DNA of 36,543 nt from an uncultured Caryophanales bacterium (GTDB lineage: Bacteria > Bacillota_I > Bacilli_A > RF39 > UBA660), in assembly GCA_946414975.1 (NCBI GenBank), contig CAMKQS010000007.1:1-36543 (forward strand). The letters are read 5' to 3'. The notes beneath the pieces are model-generated. The model did no database searches and had not been told where the DNA came from. It worked only from the letters and a program-made list of their open reading frames with translations. This document shows, in pieces, positions 1 to 8,657 of this stretch. Position 1 is the first letter of the stretch; every line of letters starts with the position of its first letter. A program made the translations under genes and the position numbers.

Positions 1-272
1 TAGTTTAAAGCATCTTTTAATTTAGAACCGATTTTAACAGTAACTGCAGTTCTAGCTGCGATTGTAACTGGTTCTCCAGTTCTTGGATTACGTCCAGTTG
101 ATGCTGGTTTATCTTTTGCAGTAAAAGTACAGAAACCAGTTAAAGCAACTTTCTTTTCCTTCTTTAATCCTTCAGTAATTCCACTCATAACTGCATCTAA
201 TGCACGAGTTGCATCTGCTTTTGATAATCCTGCTTCTTCAGCAACATAATTAATTAAATCTGTTTTTGTCAT
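1..272 (-). CDS. hup: HU-family nucleoid DNA-binding protein (stop codon cut by edge)
   Basis: A basic histone-like protein that would dimerise and bend DNA as a nucleoid organiser. The visible 90 residues contain the HU core: an amphipathic helical N-terminus (MTKTDLINYVAEEAG), the turn GFCTF at 46-50 and the DNA-arm signature GRNPRTGEP at 60-68, ending KLKDALN as in most HU proteins. Only the first two bases (TA) of the next codon lie in the window, so the stop is probably one base outside; 90 residues is the normal HU length. The start at 272 has a strong GGGAGGT ribosome site. Cys48 replaces a usual Gly or Thr in the GFGTF turn, which is a minor variant. It appears to be a single-gene unit with its own promoter at 317-345. 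Confidence 0.95.
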   Translation of the reverse strand, partial: MTKTDLINYVAEEAGLSKADATRALDAVMSGITEGLKKEKKVALTGFCTFTAKDKPASTGRNPRTGEPVTIAARTAVTVKIGSKLKDALN

Positions 273-316
273 AATTTACCTCCCTCATCTACGTAAGCTA
301 CCTTGCCTACAATTTA

Positions 317-345
317 ATCTTAGCACATAAGTTATTCAATTGCAA
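317..345 (-). promoter_or_regulatory. Sigma-A type promoter of the HU gene
   Basis: On the minus strand TTGCAA (340-345), a 17-bp spacer and TAAGAT (317-322) form a near-consensus promoter 45 bp upstream of the HU start. The same TTGCAA -35 variant recurs at several other promoters in this window. Confidence 0.8.
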
Positions 346-370
346 CAAATTTTTATAATTTTTGTATTAA

Positions 371-403
371 AAAAGTTAAGAAATTCCTTATTTCTTAACT
401 TTT
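371..403 (-). terminator. Intrinsic terminator of the two-gene unknown unit
   Basis: A perfect 13-bp inverted repeat (AAAAGTTAAGAAA with its complement, 7-nt loop) overlaps the stop codon at 388 and runs into six T on the minus strand. It is AT-rich but well placed between the upstream unit and the HU promoter. Confidence 0.7.
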
Positions 404-2274
404 ATCTTAATTCCAATAATACTATTTAGTACACTAATATCATCATTATCTAAATTAATTGAACCTGATAAAATAGCTTTATGTAATAAGTATTCTCTTT
501 CATGTTCCTTTAATACATTTATATTTCTTAATAATCTATTTTTACTTATTAGTTTACCATTTATACTATATGTTAAATCATCTATTTCACAGTCAGATAA
601 TTTAGATAAATAGCAATAATTACTATCAGATATATTAATATTACAAATACCATTATCTACATAATCTTCTGTATAATCAACTATAAACTCATCAAGTTTA
701 CTATCTGGAATATAGAAATTATCTCCTGTTATAACTGATCCTATAAATGAATTATCATTATTTATAACATTCATATTAATTAATCTAGCTATTTGTAATC
801 TTTTTATTACATTTAAATTACTACTTACAAGATAGTCTGGATTATTATATATTTGATTATAATAACCAAGCTCTATAAAATTATCTAATAAATTAAATAT
901 ATTATCATTTTCTAAAAATTCAAACTTATTAAATTTATTTATATCAATATTATAATATTCTTGCATAAGTTTTATTCTTTTTATTAATAAATTGTTATCT
1001 ATCAATAATATATTTTTATTATATTTAACTATTTTATTTATTATATTATCAAACATACTAATGTTTAATTTAAAATTATTATAAACATCTTTATTAGTAA
1101 TAACATATCTATTATTAGTTAAGAACATTATATCTATAATATTTCTTTTATATAAATATGTAAAATAATAAATCTGATCTATATCACAATTTAATAATAC
1201 TATAAATAATGGATTATCTTCTTTTATAATATTTAATTTAGAATTACTCAATAAATTTAATTTTTCTTCTAAATTATCAATTTCTCTAATCTGCATTATT
1301 TTATCATCACTTAATTTTGATAAGTTATAACCATATTTATTAAATATAATTTCAATATTTGATACTTGTTTACTTTTTAACTCAATATTCTTTTTAGATA
1401 CTTCTTCTTCATGTTTACTATTATTACTAATAACATATCTTAAATATTCATGTAATACATTTTCGTCTTCTATCAATTTTATATCTTCATTAATACTACT
1501 AATATAACCTTTAGTATAGAATAATTTAGTATATAATTTTTGATAGTTAGTTTTTATTTTATTATTAGTTTTACTATTATTTCTTATTTCATTATGTAAA
1601 TTAATATAATAATCATCAATTATTTTACAATATTTATCTATAATTTTTATCTCTCTATTACCCATTGTATTTATAGATTCACGCTTCAACTTTTTTAAAT
1701 CTTTATTTTTTACTTGAATACTTCTCTCATGTTTAATATCATCTAAAACTCTATCAAAATTATTATCAATATATGCAAGTTTATCAAATGCAAGCACACT
1801 CATAAATACATTTTTATCAGGATATAAATAGAATAATTCTTTTAGTGCGACTGAAGCTCTCATTTTTCTTTTAGGAACATTATCATATATTTCATCAAAT
1901 TCTTTATTCATTTTTCTAACTGTATTTTGTGCGGCTAATAATTCTTTCTCTGATACTTTTTTATCATGATCATGATTATATATTATTTTTAATGCATCAT
2001 AATATTCACTATATTCTCTTTCCGAAAGAATTATACTAGAAAAAATTAAGCTACAACTTTTAATTAGTTCTCCTAATTTTTTGGCATATGATGGGCCTAT
2101 TTTTGTTATTATTATTAACAATACAAAAACCGGATAAAATGCTTGATCTGCTTTTTCATATTTTCCATATAAAAATTCTTTATAAATTTCTATAAATTCT
2201 TTATAATCAGAATCAATTGGTTCTACTTTTAAATCTCTACATCTATTTTCTATCGCTTCTTTTAACCTTTTCAT
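388..2274 (-). CDS. Large Asn/Lys/Ile-rich protein of unknown function
   Basis: I do not recognise this 628-residue protein. It is soluble-looking apart from one hydrophobic stretch in the first 60 residues (YPVFVLLIIITKIG), rich in Asn, Lys, Ile and Asp, and has charged helical segments in the first half (roughly residues 110-320), with many short Leu/Ile/Asn-rich helices later that could form a repeat solenoid. No catalytic motif stands out. In-frame ATGs lie at 2283, 2280 and 2274; the GGGGG ribosome site at 2284-2288 has good 9-nt spacing only to 2274, so I take that start. The gene overlaps the end of the RelE-like gene, so the two are cotranscribed and probably translationally coupled. 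The stop codon sits inside the terminator hairpin. Base composition is even more AT-biased than the neighbouring housekeeping genes, which suggests an accessory gene. Confidence 0.75.
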   Translation of the reverse strand: MKRLKEAIENRCRDLKVEPIDSDYKEFIEIYKEFLYGKYEKADQAFYPVFVLLIIITKIGPSYAKKLGELIKSCSLIFSSIILSEREYSEYYDALKIIYNHDHDKKVSEKELLAAQNTVRKMNKEFDEIYDNVPKRKMRASVALKELFYLYPDKNVFMSVLAFDKLAYIDNNFDRVLDDIKHERSIQVKNKDLKKLKRESINTMGNREIKIIDKYCKIIDDYYINLHNEIRNNSKTNNKIKTNYQKLYTKLFYTKGYISSINEDIKLIEDENVLHEYLRYVISNNSKHEEEVSKKNIELKSKQVSNIEIIFNKYGYNLSKLSDDKIMQIREIDNLEEKLNLLSNSKLNIIKEDNPLFIVLLNCDIDQIYYFTYLYKRNIIDIMFLTNNRYVITNKDVYNNFKLNISMFDNIINKIVKYNKNILLIDNNLLIKRIKLMQEYYNIDINKFNKFEFLENDNIFNLLDNFIELGYYNQIYNNPDYLVSSNLNVIKRLQIARLINMNVINNDNSFIGSVITGDNFYIPDSKLDEFIVDYTEDYVDNGICNINISDSNYCYLSKLSDCEIDDLTYSINGKLISKNRLLRNINVLKEHEREYLLHKAILSGSINLDNDDISVLNSIIGIKIKVKK

Positions 2275-3292
2275 ATGCATCATCCCCCTTTTTATTAACT
2301 AATATTTCTTCTAACTCATTTAATATTTCTCTATTTTCATCAATATATTTAGTATCACTTATATCATTTAATAATATATTTTTTTGTGATTTAAAAATAG
2401 CATATCTACTTTCCATCATATTATGATATTGACTACTTGTATAACACTTCTTTACAAATGCATGAATCAATATATATACATCTTTAGAAAGTCTTTTAAA
2501 TGTTAACCTAACATCATGATACTTAACCTCATATAATCCTTCTAAGTTCTTATTATTATTAAAACATTTTATATTTTTAAATGTTCCTTTTTTAATACTT
2601 TCAATAAGCAATAAAATATCAGAATAAAACTGTTGTGGTATATCTTTTATAATATCATTCTTTACACATATATTATCACTATTAGTTTTTAAGAAAACAA
2701 TCTTATTGTCTTTATTATATGTATCATTATTTGGGCTATTTATCTCTTGACTATAATTTTTTATATATTCTATTATTTTTAAACATTTGAATCTATAATC
2801 ATTATATTCTTTATAGTCAGCATCATCCTTATTTATATCTTTTAATAGTTTTTCACTCATTTTGTATTCTTCAAAATAATGAAGTAATATTAAATTTATT
2901 ATATCTTGATAATTATCAGTATGTTTTTTTGGTAATATCATATCTATATCTTCATAATCATCTATACTATTTATAAATTCAATATAGAATGAAATATCTA
3001 TTTTCATTGAATTATCTTCTTTAGTCTCTTCAATATATTCATGTACTGTATTATTCTCTATTTTTTCTTCTATTCTTATTTCTTTTCTTTTCTTTAATAC
3101 AGATTCATATTCCATATTTTCTAATCTCAATTTTTCATATATTTTGATATTATAATTACATATAGCTTTTACAATGTTATTTATACTCTTAATATCATAA
3201 TTATTGTTATTTAAAAAATCTATTAATTCTATTATAAATTCCTCATTAACTAATTTTTCACTCTTAAATAAATTATATAACTTATTTTCCAT
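2243..3292 (-). CDS. Protein with C-terminal RelE/HigB-like (Gp49-type) domain
   Basis: A 349-residue protein. Residues 1-215 are charged, helical and unrecognised. Residues about 218-300 read like a RelE/HigB/Gp49-type mRNA-interferase fold: a helical lead (FYSDILLLIESIKKG), then LEGLYEVKYHDVRLTFKR, the strand VYILIHAFVKK and a helix with MMESRYAIF. This matches the family pattern of GLYELR...R..F...LLHGFxKK...E...A..R. Such toxins are normally about 100 residues, so the long N-terminal extension is unusual; it might be a neutralising or targeting part. Translation starts at 3292 behind AAAGGGGG with 7-nt spacing. The gene has its own promoter (3319-3347), and its 3' end overlaps the next gene by about 30 bp. 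Toxin activity is inference from sequence resemblance only. Confidence 0.65.
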   Translation of the reverse strand: MENKLYNLFKSEKLVNEEFIIELIDFLNNNNYDIKSINNIVKAICNYNIKIYEKLRLENMEYESVLKKRKEIRIEEKIENNTVHEYIEETKEDNSMKIDISFYIEFINSIDDYEDIDMILPKKHTDNYQDIINLILLHYFEEYKMSEKLLKDINKDDADYKEYNDYRFKCLKIIEYIKNYSQEINSPNNDTYNKDNKIVFLKTNSDNICVKNDIIKDIPQQFYSDILLLIESIKKGTFKNIKCFNNNKNLEGLYEVKYHDVRLTFKRLSKDVYILIHAFVKKCYTSSQYHNMMESRYAIFKSQKNILLNDISDTKYIDENREILNELEEILVNKKGDDAYEKVKRSDRK

Positions 3293-3318
3293 AAAAAATC
3301 CCCCTTTACTGGGTTAGT

Positions 3319-3347
3319 ATACTACCATATTTTTAATATTTTATCAA
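3319..3347 (-). promoter_or_regulatory. Promoter of the RelE-like two-gene unit
   Basis: TTGATA (3342-3347), 17-bp spacer and TAGTAT (3319-3324) on the minus strand, just downstream of the valS terminator and about 26 bp before the start codon at 3292. Confidence 0.7.
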
Positions 3348-3351
3348 ATTT

Positions 3352-3381
3352 AAATAAGTAGTACATATGTACTACTTATTT
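3352..3381 (-). terminator. Terminator hairpin after valS
   Basis: A perfect 30-bp palindrome with arms AAATAAGTAGTAC and a 4-nt centre, overlapping the valS stop codon. The trailing T run is short, so termination may be partial. Confidence 0.65.
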
Positions 3382-5906
3382 AATAATAATTCTAATTTTT
3401 TCTTTTCTTCTTCTAGTTTAATTCTATCTAAATCAACTATTTTTTTAGGTGCTTTATTAACATAATTTTCATTAGCTAATAGTTTTTCTCTTCTTTTTAT
3501 TGATGCTTCTAATACCATTATTTGTGTTTCTTTTATTTTTTTATCTGCTTCAGTTTCTAATTTTTCAAAAAATATTTGTGCTTTTACTCTTCTTGAAAAT
3601 ACTTTATATGCTTTCATACCTAATGGTTTTTTTACTACATTATCTTTTATTTTAAGCATATTTACAATTAAATCATTATCATCATCAGTATCAAACATTA
3701 TTTTCGCTTCTTTAGTAATATTATTTTCTGCTTTTATATTTCTAAAGCTTTTAATAAATTCTATTTGATCATCTACGGCATTTTCTTCATCAATAAATAT
3801 ATATTTTTTACTGTATTTTGGATATGATGATATCATTATATCTTCTGTTTCCTTAACAGGTAATTTAGAATAAATTTCATCTGTTACATATGGCATGAAT
3901 GGTTGTAACATTTTTAATATTCCTGTAAGTACAAAGCATAATGTTGATTTAGTACTTTTATTATCAATTGAATATTTAGCCATCTCTATATAATTATCAC
4001 AGAACATATTCCAAGTAAATTCATAAATAGAGGCTGCAGCATTATTAAATTGATATTTATCCATAAATTTTTTTACTTCATGAATACATTTTTCATATTT
4101 AGTAAGTATCCATTTATCTTCTGGTTTTAAATTATCTAAATTAATTTCTTTTAAATCTTCAATATTTGATATAACAAATCGTGCAGCATTCCATATTTTA
4201 TTAATAAAATTCCATGCTGATTTAATTTTCTCTTCATCAAATTTCATATCAGTACCTGGTGCGACATCTGTAGCTAGATAATATCTAAGTGCATCTGCTC
4301 CATACTTTTCTACCATATCAAATGGATCAATTCCATTACCTAAGCTTTTAGAAAATTTTCTACCTTGTTTATCTCTTATTAATCCATGAATTAAACAATC
4401 TTTAAAGGGTCTTTTACCTAATAGTTTTTCTCCTTGAAATGTCATTCTATTTACCCAAAAAGGTATAATATCATATCCAGTTACTAGGCATTGATTTGGA
4501 TAGTATTTTTTTAACATTTCCGTATTATCAGGCCATCCTAATGTAGCAAATGGCCATAGTGCAGATGAAAACCAAGTATCAAGTACATCTTCATCTTGTA
4601 TCCATCCATCTTCCTTTGGAGGATTTACTCCAACATATACTTCTTCTCCTTTATACCAAGCTGGAATTCTATGTCCCCACCATAGTTGACGTGAAATACA
4701 CCAATCATATGTTATTTCCATCCAGTGATTCATAACTTTTTCATATCTTGTAGGTACAAAGTTAACTTTTTCATCTTTTTTCTTTTGAGTTTCTAACACT
4801 TTATCAGCTAAAGGGCGCATTTTTACAAACCATTGTTTTTTTATCATTGGTTCAACCATTACACCTGTTCTCTCACTATGTCCAACTTCATGCACTAATG
4901 GTTCAACTTCTAATAATAATCCTAGTTGTTCTAATTCTTTTAACATTTCTACTCTACATTCTTCACGAGTCATACCACAATACTTTAGTGCATTTTCATT
5001 CATTGTAGCATCATCATTCATAACATTAATTCTCTCTAAATTATGTCTTAGACCAACCTCGAAATCATTTGGATCGTGTGATGGTGTAATTTTAACAACA
5101 CCTGTTCCTTTAGTAGGATCAGCATGTTCATCTGCTATAATTGGAATTAATTTTCCAACAAGTGGTAATATAACATTTTTACCAATTAAATGCTTATATC
5201 TATCATCAAGAGGATTTACTGCAACAGCAGTATCTCCAAATAATGTTTCAGGGCGAGTAGTTGCAACATCTAAATAATCATCTGTTCCATCAATTATATA
5301 TTTTAAATGATAAAAAGCACTTTTTTCTTCTTTATATATAACTTCTTCATTTGATAATGCTGTTTTAGCTACTGGATCCCAGTTTATTATTTTCTCACCA
5401 CGATATATTAATCCTTCATTATAATAATCAACAAATACTTTTTTTACTGCTTTAGAAAGTCCTTCATCTAAAGTAAATCTTTCTTTAGAATAATCAAGAG
5501 CAATCCCCATCTTAGCCCACTGTTTACGTATTATATCACCATGTTCTTTAGTCCAATCCCAACAAGCATTTAAAAATTTATCTCTTCCATATTCATACTT
5601 ATTAATATTATTATCTTTTAATCTTTTTACAACCTTAGCTTCAGTTGCAATTGCAGCATGATCCATACCAGGAAGCCATAATGTATCATACCCCTCCATT
5701 TTTTTATAACGAATAATAATATCCTGTAAAGTAACATCCCAAGCATGTCCTAAATGTAATACACCTGTTACATTTGGTGGAGGAAGTACTATACAAAATG
5801 TTTTTTTATCACTAACGCCTTCATCACACTTAAAATAATCTTTACTAAGCCACTTTTCATACTTATTTTCTTCTACTTTATTATGATTATATTTCTTATC
5901 TAGCAT
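3372..5906 (-). CDS. valS: Valyl-tRNA synthetase
   Basis: Charges tRNA-Val with valine in the cytoplasm using ATP. The 844 residues show the class I features: the N-terminal LPPPNVTGVLHLGHAW block with the HIGH motif as HLGH (51-54), the CP1 editing domain with TTRPETLFGDTAVAVNP, WWGHRIPAWY, the KMSKS loop as KFSKS (about 516-520) followed by LGNGIDP, an anticodon-binding helical domain, and a C-terminal coiled-coil tRNA arm rich in Lys and Glu. The length is normal for bacteria (about 840-880). Phe replaces Met in KMSKS, a conservative change. It is the last gene of the T-box operon, overlapping the HD-domain gene by 7 bp, so valine starvation should raise its expression. The ribosome site AAGGAAAT lies before the ATG at 5906. 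Confidence 0.97.
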   Translation of the reverse strand: MLDKKYNHNKVEENKYEKWLSKDYFKCDEGVSDKKTFCIVLPPPNVTGVLHLGHAWDVTLQDIIIRYKKMEGYDTLWLPGMDHAAIATEAKVVKRLKDNNINKYEYGRDKFLNACWDWTKEHGDIIRKQWAKMGIALDYSKERFTLDEGLSKAVKKVFVDYYNEGLIYRGEKIINWDPVAKTALSNEEVIYKEEKSAFYHLKYIIDGTDDYLDVATTRPETLFGDTAVAVNPLDDRYKHLIGKNVILPLVGKLIPIIADEHADPTKGTGVVKITPSHDPNDFEVGLRHNLERINVMNDDATMNENALKYCGMTREECRVEMLKELEQLGLLLEVEPLVHEVGHSERTGVMVEPMIKKQWFVKMRPLADKVLETQKKKDEKVNFVPTRYEKVMNHWMEITYDWCISRQLWWGHRIPAWYKGEEVYVGVNPPKEDGWIQDEDVLDTWFSSALWPFATLGWPDNTEMLKKYYPNQCLVTGYDIIPFWVNRMTFQGEKLLGKRPFKDCLIHGLIRDKQGRKFSKSLGNGIDPFDMVEKYGADALRYYLATDVAPGTDMKFDEEKIKSAWNFINKIWNAARFVISNIEDLKEINLDNLKPEDKWILTKYEKCIHEVKKFMDKYQFNNAAASIYEFTWNMFCDNYIEMAKYSIDNKSTKSTLCFVLTGILKMLQPFMPYVTDEIYSKLPVKETEDIMISSYPKYSKKYIFIDEENAVDDQIEFIKSFRNIKAENNITKEAKIMFDTDDDNDLIVNMLKIKDNVVKKPLGMKAYKVFSRRVKAQIFFEKLETEADKKIKETQIMVLEASIKRREKLLANENYVNKAPKKIVDLDRIKLEEEKKKLELLLNK

Positions 5907-6562
5907 ATATTTCCTTCCTCCATTATTTTTTTATAATTATTAATATCTATATTTTTAATATCTTCTATTAAACTTTTAAATATTTCATCATCTTGATACC
6001 TAGTCCTATCATATTCTATCCAAAAATCACTCGCACATTTAGAATTATTATTAATCTCATCTTTTCTATCACCATAATATTCTAAATCTTCTTTTGATTT
6101 TTCAAAATCCATAACCCCTTCTAAATCATATAATTTAGCTTGAAAGTCACATTCTATTTTATCTATCATATAACAAAACTTAGCTTCTTTGCTTTTGCGT
6201 TCATTAAATTCATCTAAAAGACTTATAATTTCATCTTTTTTACGTAAATCCGATACTAAATTTTCTACACACATTCTACCTTTTTTTCTTTTTTCATCTA
6301 ATGTAATATTTGATCTTATTGTATAATCTGGCATAAGTATTTCTTCTAATTCATGTAAAGATAACATCTTAAGAACTTTCAACATATCTATATCAAGTTT
6401 ATATTCACTATCAATTATGAGTGCAAGCATTAAAGTTCCGTATACGTGTTCTGAAATACTTTCAACTCTATCTTTACTAATTTCTATCTCAAGCCACCCT
6501 GTTCTAAGTTTGTTTTTTAATATATTCGTATACATATAAAAATTCATTATATTATCATTCAT
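5900..6562 (-). CDS. HD-domain phosphohydrolase, YfbR/HDDC2-like
   Basis: A 220-residue HD-superfamily protein, probably a metal-dependent nucleotide phosphatase of the YfbR (5'-deoxynucleotidase)/HDDC2 type. Visible elements are LKNKLRTGW near the N-terminus (family LK...R.GW), SISEHVYGTLMLALIID with His39, the HE doublet at 70-71 in LSLHELEEI, and Asp134 in MIDKIECD; together these give the H...HD/E...D metal ligands. The acid after the second His is Glu rather than Asp. An upstream in-frame ATG at 6607 exists, but the start at 6562 overlaps the preceding stop (ATGAATGA arrangement) and fits the family N-terminus better. It lies between the TPR gene and valS in the valine T-box operon. Substrate is unknown; a house-cleaning role on nucleotides is the usual guess. 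Confidence 0.75.
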   Translation of the reverse strand: MNDNIMNFYMYTNILKNKLRTGWLEIEISKDRVESISEHVYGTLMLALIIDSEYKLDIDMLKVLKMLSLHELEEILMPDYTIRSNITLDEKRKKGRMCVENLVSDLRKKDEIISLLDEFNERKSKEAKFCYMIDKIECDFQAKLYDLEGVMDFEKSKEDLEYYGDRKDEINNNSKCASDFWIEYDRTRYQDDEIFKSLIEDIKNIDINNYKKIMEEGNIC

Positions 6563-7604
6563 CTTTTGTCTTACTTCCTTCATTAAGCATTTTTTCATAC
6601 ATTCCAACTTTAGCTACAGGATACATAGTAAGTATTTTATTAGTATTAGGTATTACTATTACTTCTAAAAGATCAGTTTTATAATCCATTAAATAACCTA
6701 CATTATAAGGCATTTTAACTAAATACATATCTGTATCATCTTTTCTTATTAAGTGTTTTAAATGAGAAGCACAATAATCATACAATTCATTTAAATTAAT
6801 ATCATCATATAACTTATAAAGAGTTCCTTTTAACAAATGACGTTTATTAACATGATAAATTGCCCTATCTTTACTATAACTATATAATTGTCTATCTGAA
6901 TAAGTTTCAACATCTTTTTCTTTTAAATCTCCAATTAAATATTTATAATATTTGACACACCTTTTATATTGAACAATATCTCCTTGATGTTTACAATTAT
7001 CAATATCAAAACTTTGAATTAAATTAGGTAATTCAGGATCATTTTCTCCAAATGCAATCTTTATAAGTCTAAGTTTTGCCTGATATTTCTTACTAGTATT
7101 AAGTAAACATTTAAACTCTTCTTTCGCACTCTTTAAATCATGCATATATTCATATATACATCCAAGCTCTATATGCATATCAGATTCCATTAAAGTATGT
7201 TTTAATTTCTTTAAAGTTGTAATTGCATCTTCATAATTACCTTCATATTCATATATTAATCCTAATAAATATATTTTTTCATTTGAAAAATATGCATCAT
7301 TGACATATTTTTTAGCTTTTTCAACCTCTCCCATATCTAAAAGCAACTTAACAAAATCCATAAGCGCAGTATCATCATTTGTACTTTCATATAATTCTTT
7401 AATCAAATTATATGCCTTATCTACTTTCCTTACTTGCATATATCCTTTAAATAATATCTTCTTTACTCTTGTTTTAAAATAAGGTTGATTTAAATAATCT
7501 TCAAGTATAGTAATATTTTTACCAACATTTTTATTATTGTTTAATTCTTTATCAATCATATTTAAATCATTATTAATTTTAATTGAACCTTTTGTATATC
7601 TCAT
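6555..7604 (-). CDS. Tetratricopeptide-repeat protein
   Basis: A 349-residue soluble protein whose middle (about residues 50-190) consists of TPR-like helical pairs: AYNLIKELYES, EKAKKYVNDAY, YLLGLIYEYEGNYEDAITTLKKL and ELGCIYEYMHDLKSAKEEF carry the W/L-G-Y-A-P spacing. The C-terminal 130 residues form a separate domain of unknown function (around LKHLIRKDDTDMYLVKMPYNVG). No signal peptide or membrane segment. The start at 7604 has GGAGG 4 nt upstream; an earlier in-frame ATG at 7655 lies inside the T-box terminator and is not credible. It is the first gene of the T-box-valS operon, so it is induced by uncharged tRNA-Val; what a TPR scaffold does there is unknown. Confidence 0.75.
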   Translation of the reverse strand: MRYTKGSIKINNDLNMIDKELNNNKNVGKNITILEDYLNQPYFKTRVKKILFKGYMQVRKVDKAYNLIKELYESTNDDTALMDFVKLLLDMGEVEKAKKYVNDAYFSNEKIYLLGLIYEYEGNYEDAITTLKKLKHTLMESDMHIELGCIYEYMHDLKSAKEEFKCLLNTSKKYQAKLRLIKIAFGENDPELPNLIQSFDIDNCKHQGDIVQYKRCVKYYKYLIGDLKEKDVETYSDRQLYSYSKDRAIYHVNKRHLLKGTLYKLYDDINLNELYDYCASHLKHLIRKDDTDMYLVKMPYNVGYLMDYKTDLLEVIVIPNTNKILTMYPVAKVGMYEKMLNEGSKTKDE

Positions 7605-7615
7605 ATTTCCTCCAT

Positions 7616-7647
7616 AAAAAAAACGCCCATATAAGGACGCATGGCGT
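7616..7647 (-). terminator. T-box regulated intrinsic terminator
   Basis: ACGCC-AT pairs with AT-GGGCGT and is followed by eight T on the minus strand. It shares its 5' arm with the antiterminator, the expected mutually exclusive arrangement. Confidence 0.85.
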
Positions 7648-7800
7648 GGTACCACCTTAATTCGTAGTATATACTACCTCAAACATTTAACGCATGTAAC
7701 GTAACATTCTACTTAATTCAAATATTAAACTCCCTTGCTACCTTCTATTACTTTAATTATTATCTTCCACCAAATGATAACTCTCTATAAATTAAATATA
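7616..7800 (-). promoter_or_regulatory. T-box riboswitch leader, probably tRNA-Val responsive
   Basis: On the minus strand this leader has the canonical T-box antiterminator sequence AATTAAGGTGGTACCACG (7645-7662), a preceding stem III palindrome GTAGTATATACTAC (7664-7677), an AGAGAG element near the base of stem I (7781-7786), and a terminator stem ACGCC...GGGCGT followed by eight T (7616-7647). A specifier-loop-like context GAAGGTAGC places GTA, a valine codon, at 7739-7741; this agrees with valS downstream. Uncharged tRNA would pair its NCCA end with the GGTGG bulge and favour read-through into the TPR-HD-valS operon. T-box identity is seen directly; the specifier assignment is inference. 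A promoter should lie near 7795-7825 (TTGAAC at about 7812-7817) but its -10 is ambiguous. Confidence 0.93.
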
Positions 7801-7868
7801 ATATACTCCTCAAGTTCAAAGTTTTTAAAATTTACAATATTATATATCCTTTTATAATATTTTTCAAG

Positions 7869-8603
7869 CTAATTTTTAATTTTATCAACACCAACAGTAA
7901 TAATCGGTACAACTTTGTATTCATCAGTAACAGTTGTATTATTTATAAGCTTATTATCGCTAATACTATATATATTGTTATCACTAGAAATTGTACTAGT
8001 TAATGTATCAGGAATAAAATCTATTGTTAGTTTATCTTCAGATACATAATTATTTATATCAGATAAAGCAATTAATCTTGCTTTATATCCTGTATAATCT
8101 ATATCATTTACAGTATCAGTTCTATCATCCAAATAAAACCAATTATCAGTAATTCTTTTTAGCACCTTAAGAGCAGTAATAGGCTTATATACATTAGATA
8201 CACTATAATCAGTTTCAGTAATGTATGCAACTTTAGATTCTGTTTTTACATCATAATCAGCACCATAATTTCCTTTACCAAAAGTAAGTGCTTCTGACAT
8301 TACTAAATTAACACTGGCAGAATCACTACTAATAACATAAAAATCATATTCTTCCGTATTAGATACTGAACAAGTATACTTATCTCCTACTTGAAAATTA
8401 CCACTTATATTATTACCAACACAAATATAATTATCAACATTCCCTGTATCATTTATTTCATTTTGTACTTTATTTCTTAAATTATTAAGCACTTTACTTC
8501 TACCATTTAATATGATTAAAAAAGTAGCAGTTAATGTAATAGCTAATATTAAAATCATATACATCATAGTAGAAATAGCAAATCCACGATTATTCAATTT
8601 CAC
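7869..8603 (-). CDS. Pseudopilin-like surface protein
   Basis: A 244-residue protein with a class III (prepilin-type) N-terminus: a short basic leader KLNNRG, probable cleavage after Gly7, then FAISTMMYMILILAITLTATFLII as the hydrophobic helix. The residue at mature position 5 is Thr rather than the usual Glu. The exported part (about 55-244) has two Cys near its start (YICVGN, YTCSV) and a beta-rich region ending YKVVPIITVG. It resembles the exported part of the larger pseudopilin at 13274-14335: both have a VGD..T...YYVI/FYVI...V.L/LL start, an R-L-I turn (ARLIAL, VRLIRY) and a terminal V-x-P-I-I/V-T strand. The start is GTG at 8603 behind AGGTG. No pilus assembly gene is nearby. Its function, possibly surface display or a minor pilin, is unknown. 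Confidence 0.65.
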   Translation of the reverse strand: MKLNNRGFAISTMMYMILILAITLTATFLIILNGRSKVLNNLRNKVQNEINDTGNVDNYICVGNNISGNFQVGDKYTCSVSNTEEYDFYVISSDSASVNLVMSEALTFGKGNYGADYDVKTESKVAYITETDYSVSNVYKPITALKVLKRITDNWFYLDDRTDTVNDIDYTGYKARLIALSDINNYVSEDKLTIDFIPDTLTSTISSDNNIYSISDNKLINNTTVTDEYKVVPIITVGVDKIKN

Positions 8604-8657
8604 ATTATCACCTATATTTACATACTAATTATATATTAAATATATATTTTTTTCAAG

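Noticed and set aside
6555..6557. Genetic code 4 (TGA as Trp), as in mycoplasmas
   Set aside because: TGA ends the TPR gene at the expected length and within a start-stop overlap with the next gene; conserved Trp positions use TGG.
7605..7655. Upstream in-frame ATG extending the TPR gene to 7655
   Set aside because: It would place coding sequence inside the T-box antiterminator and terminator; the ATG at 7604 has a proper GGAGG.
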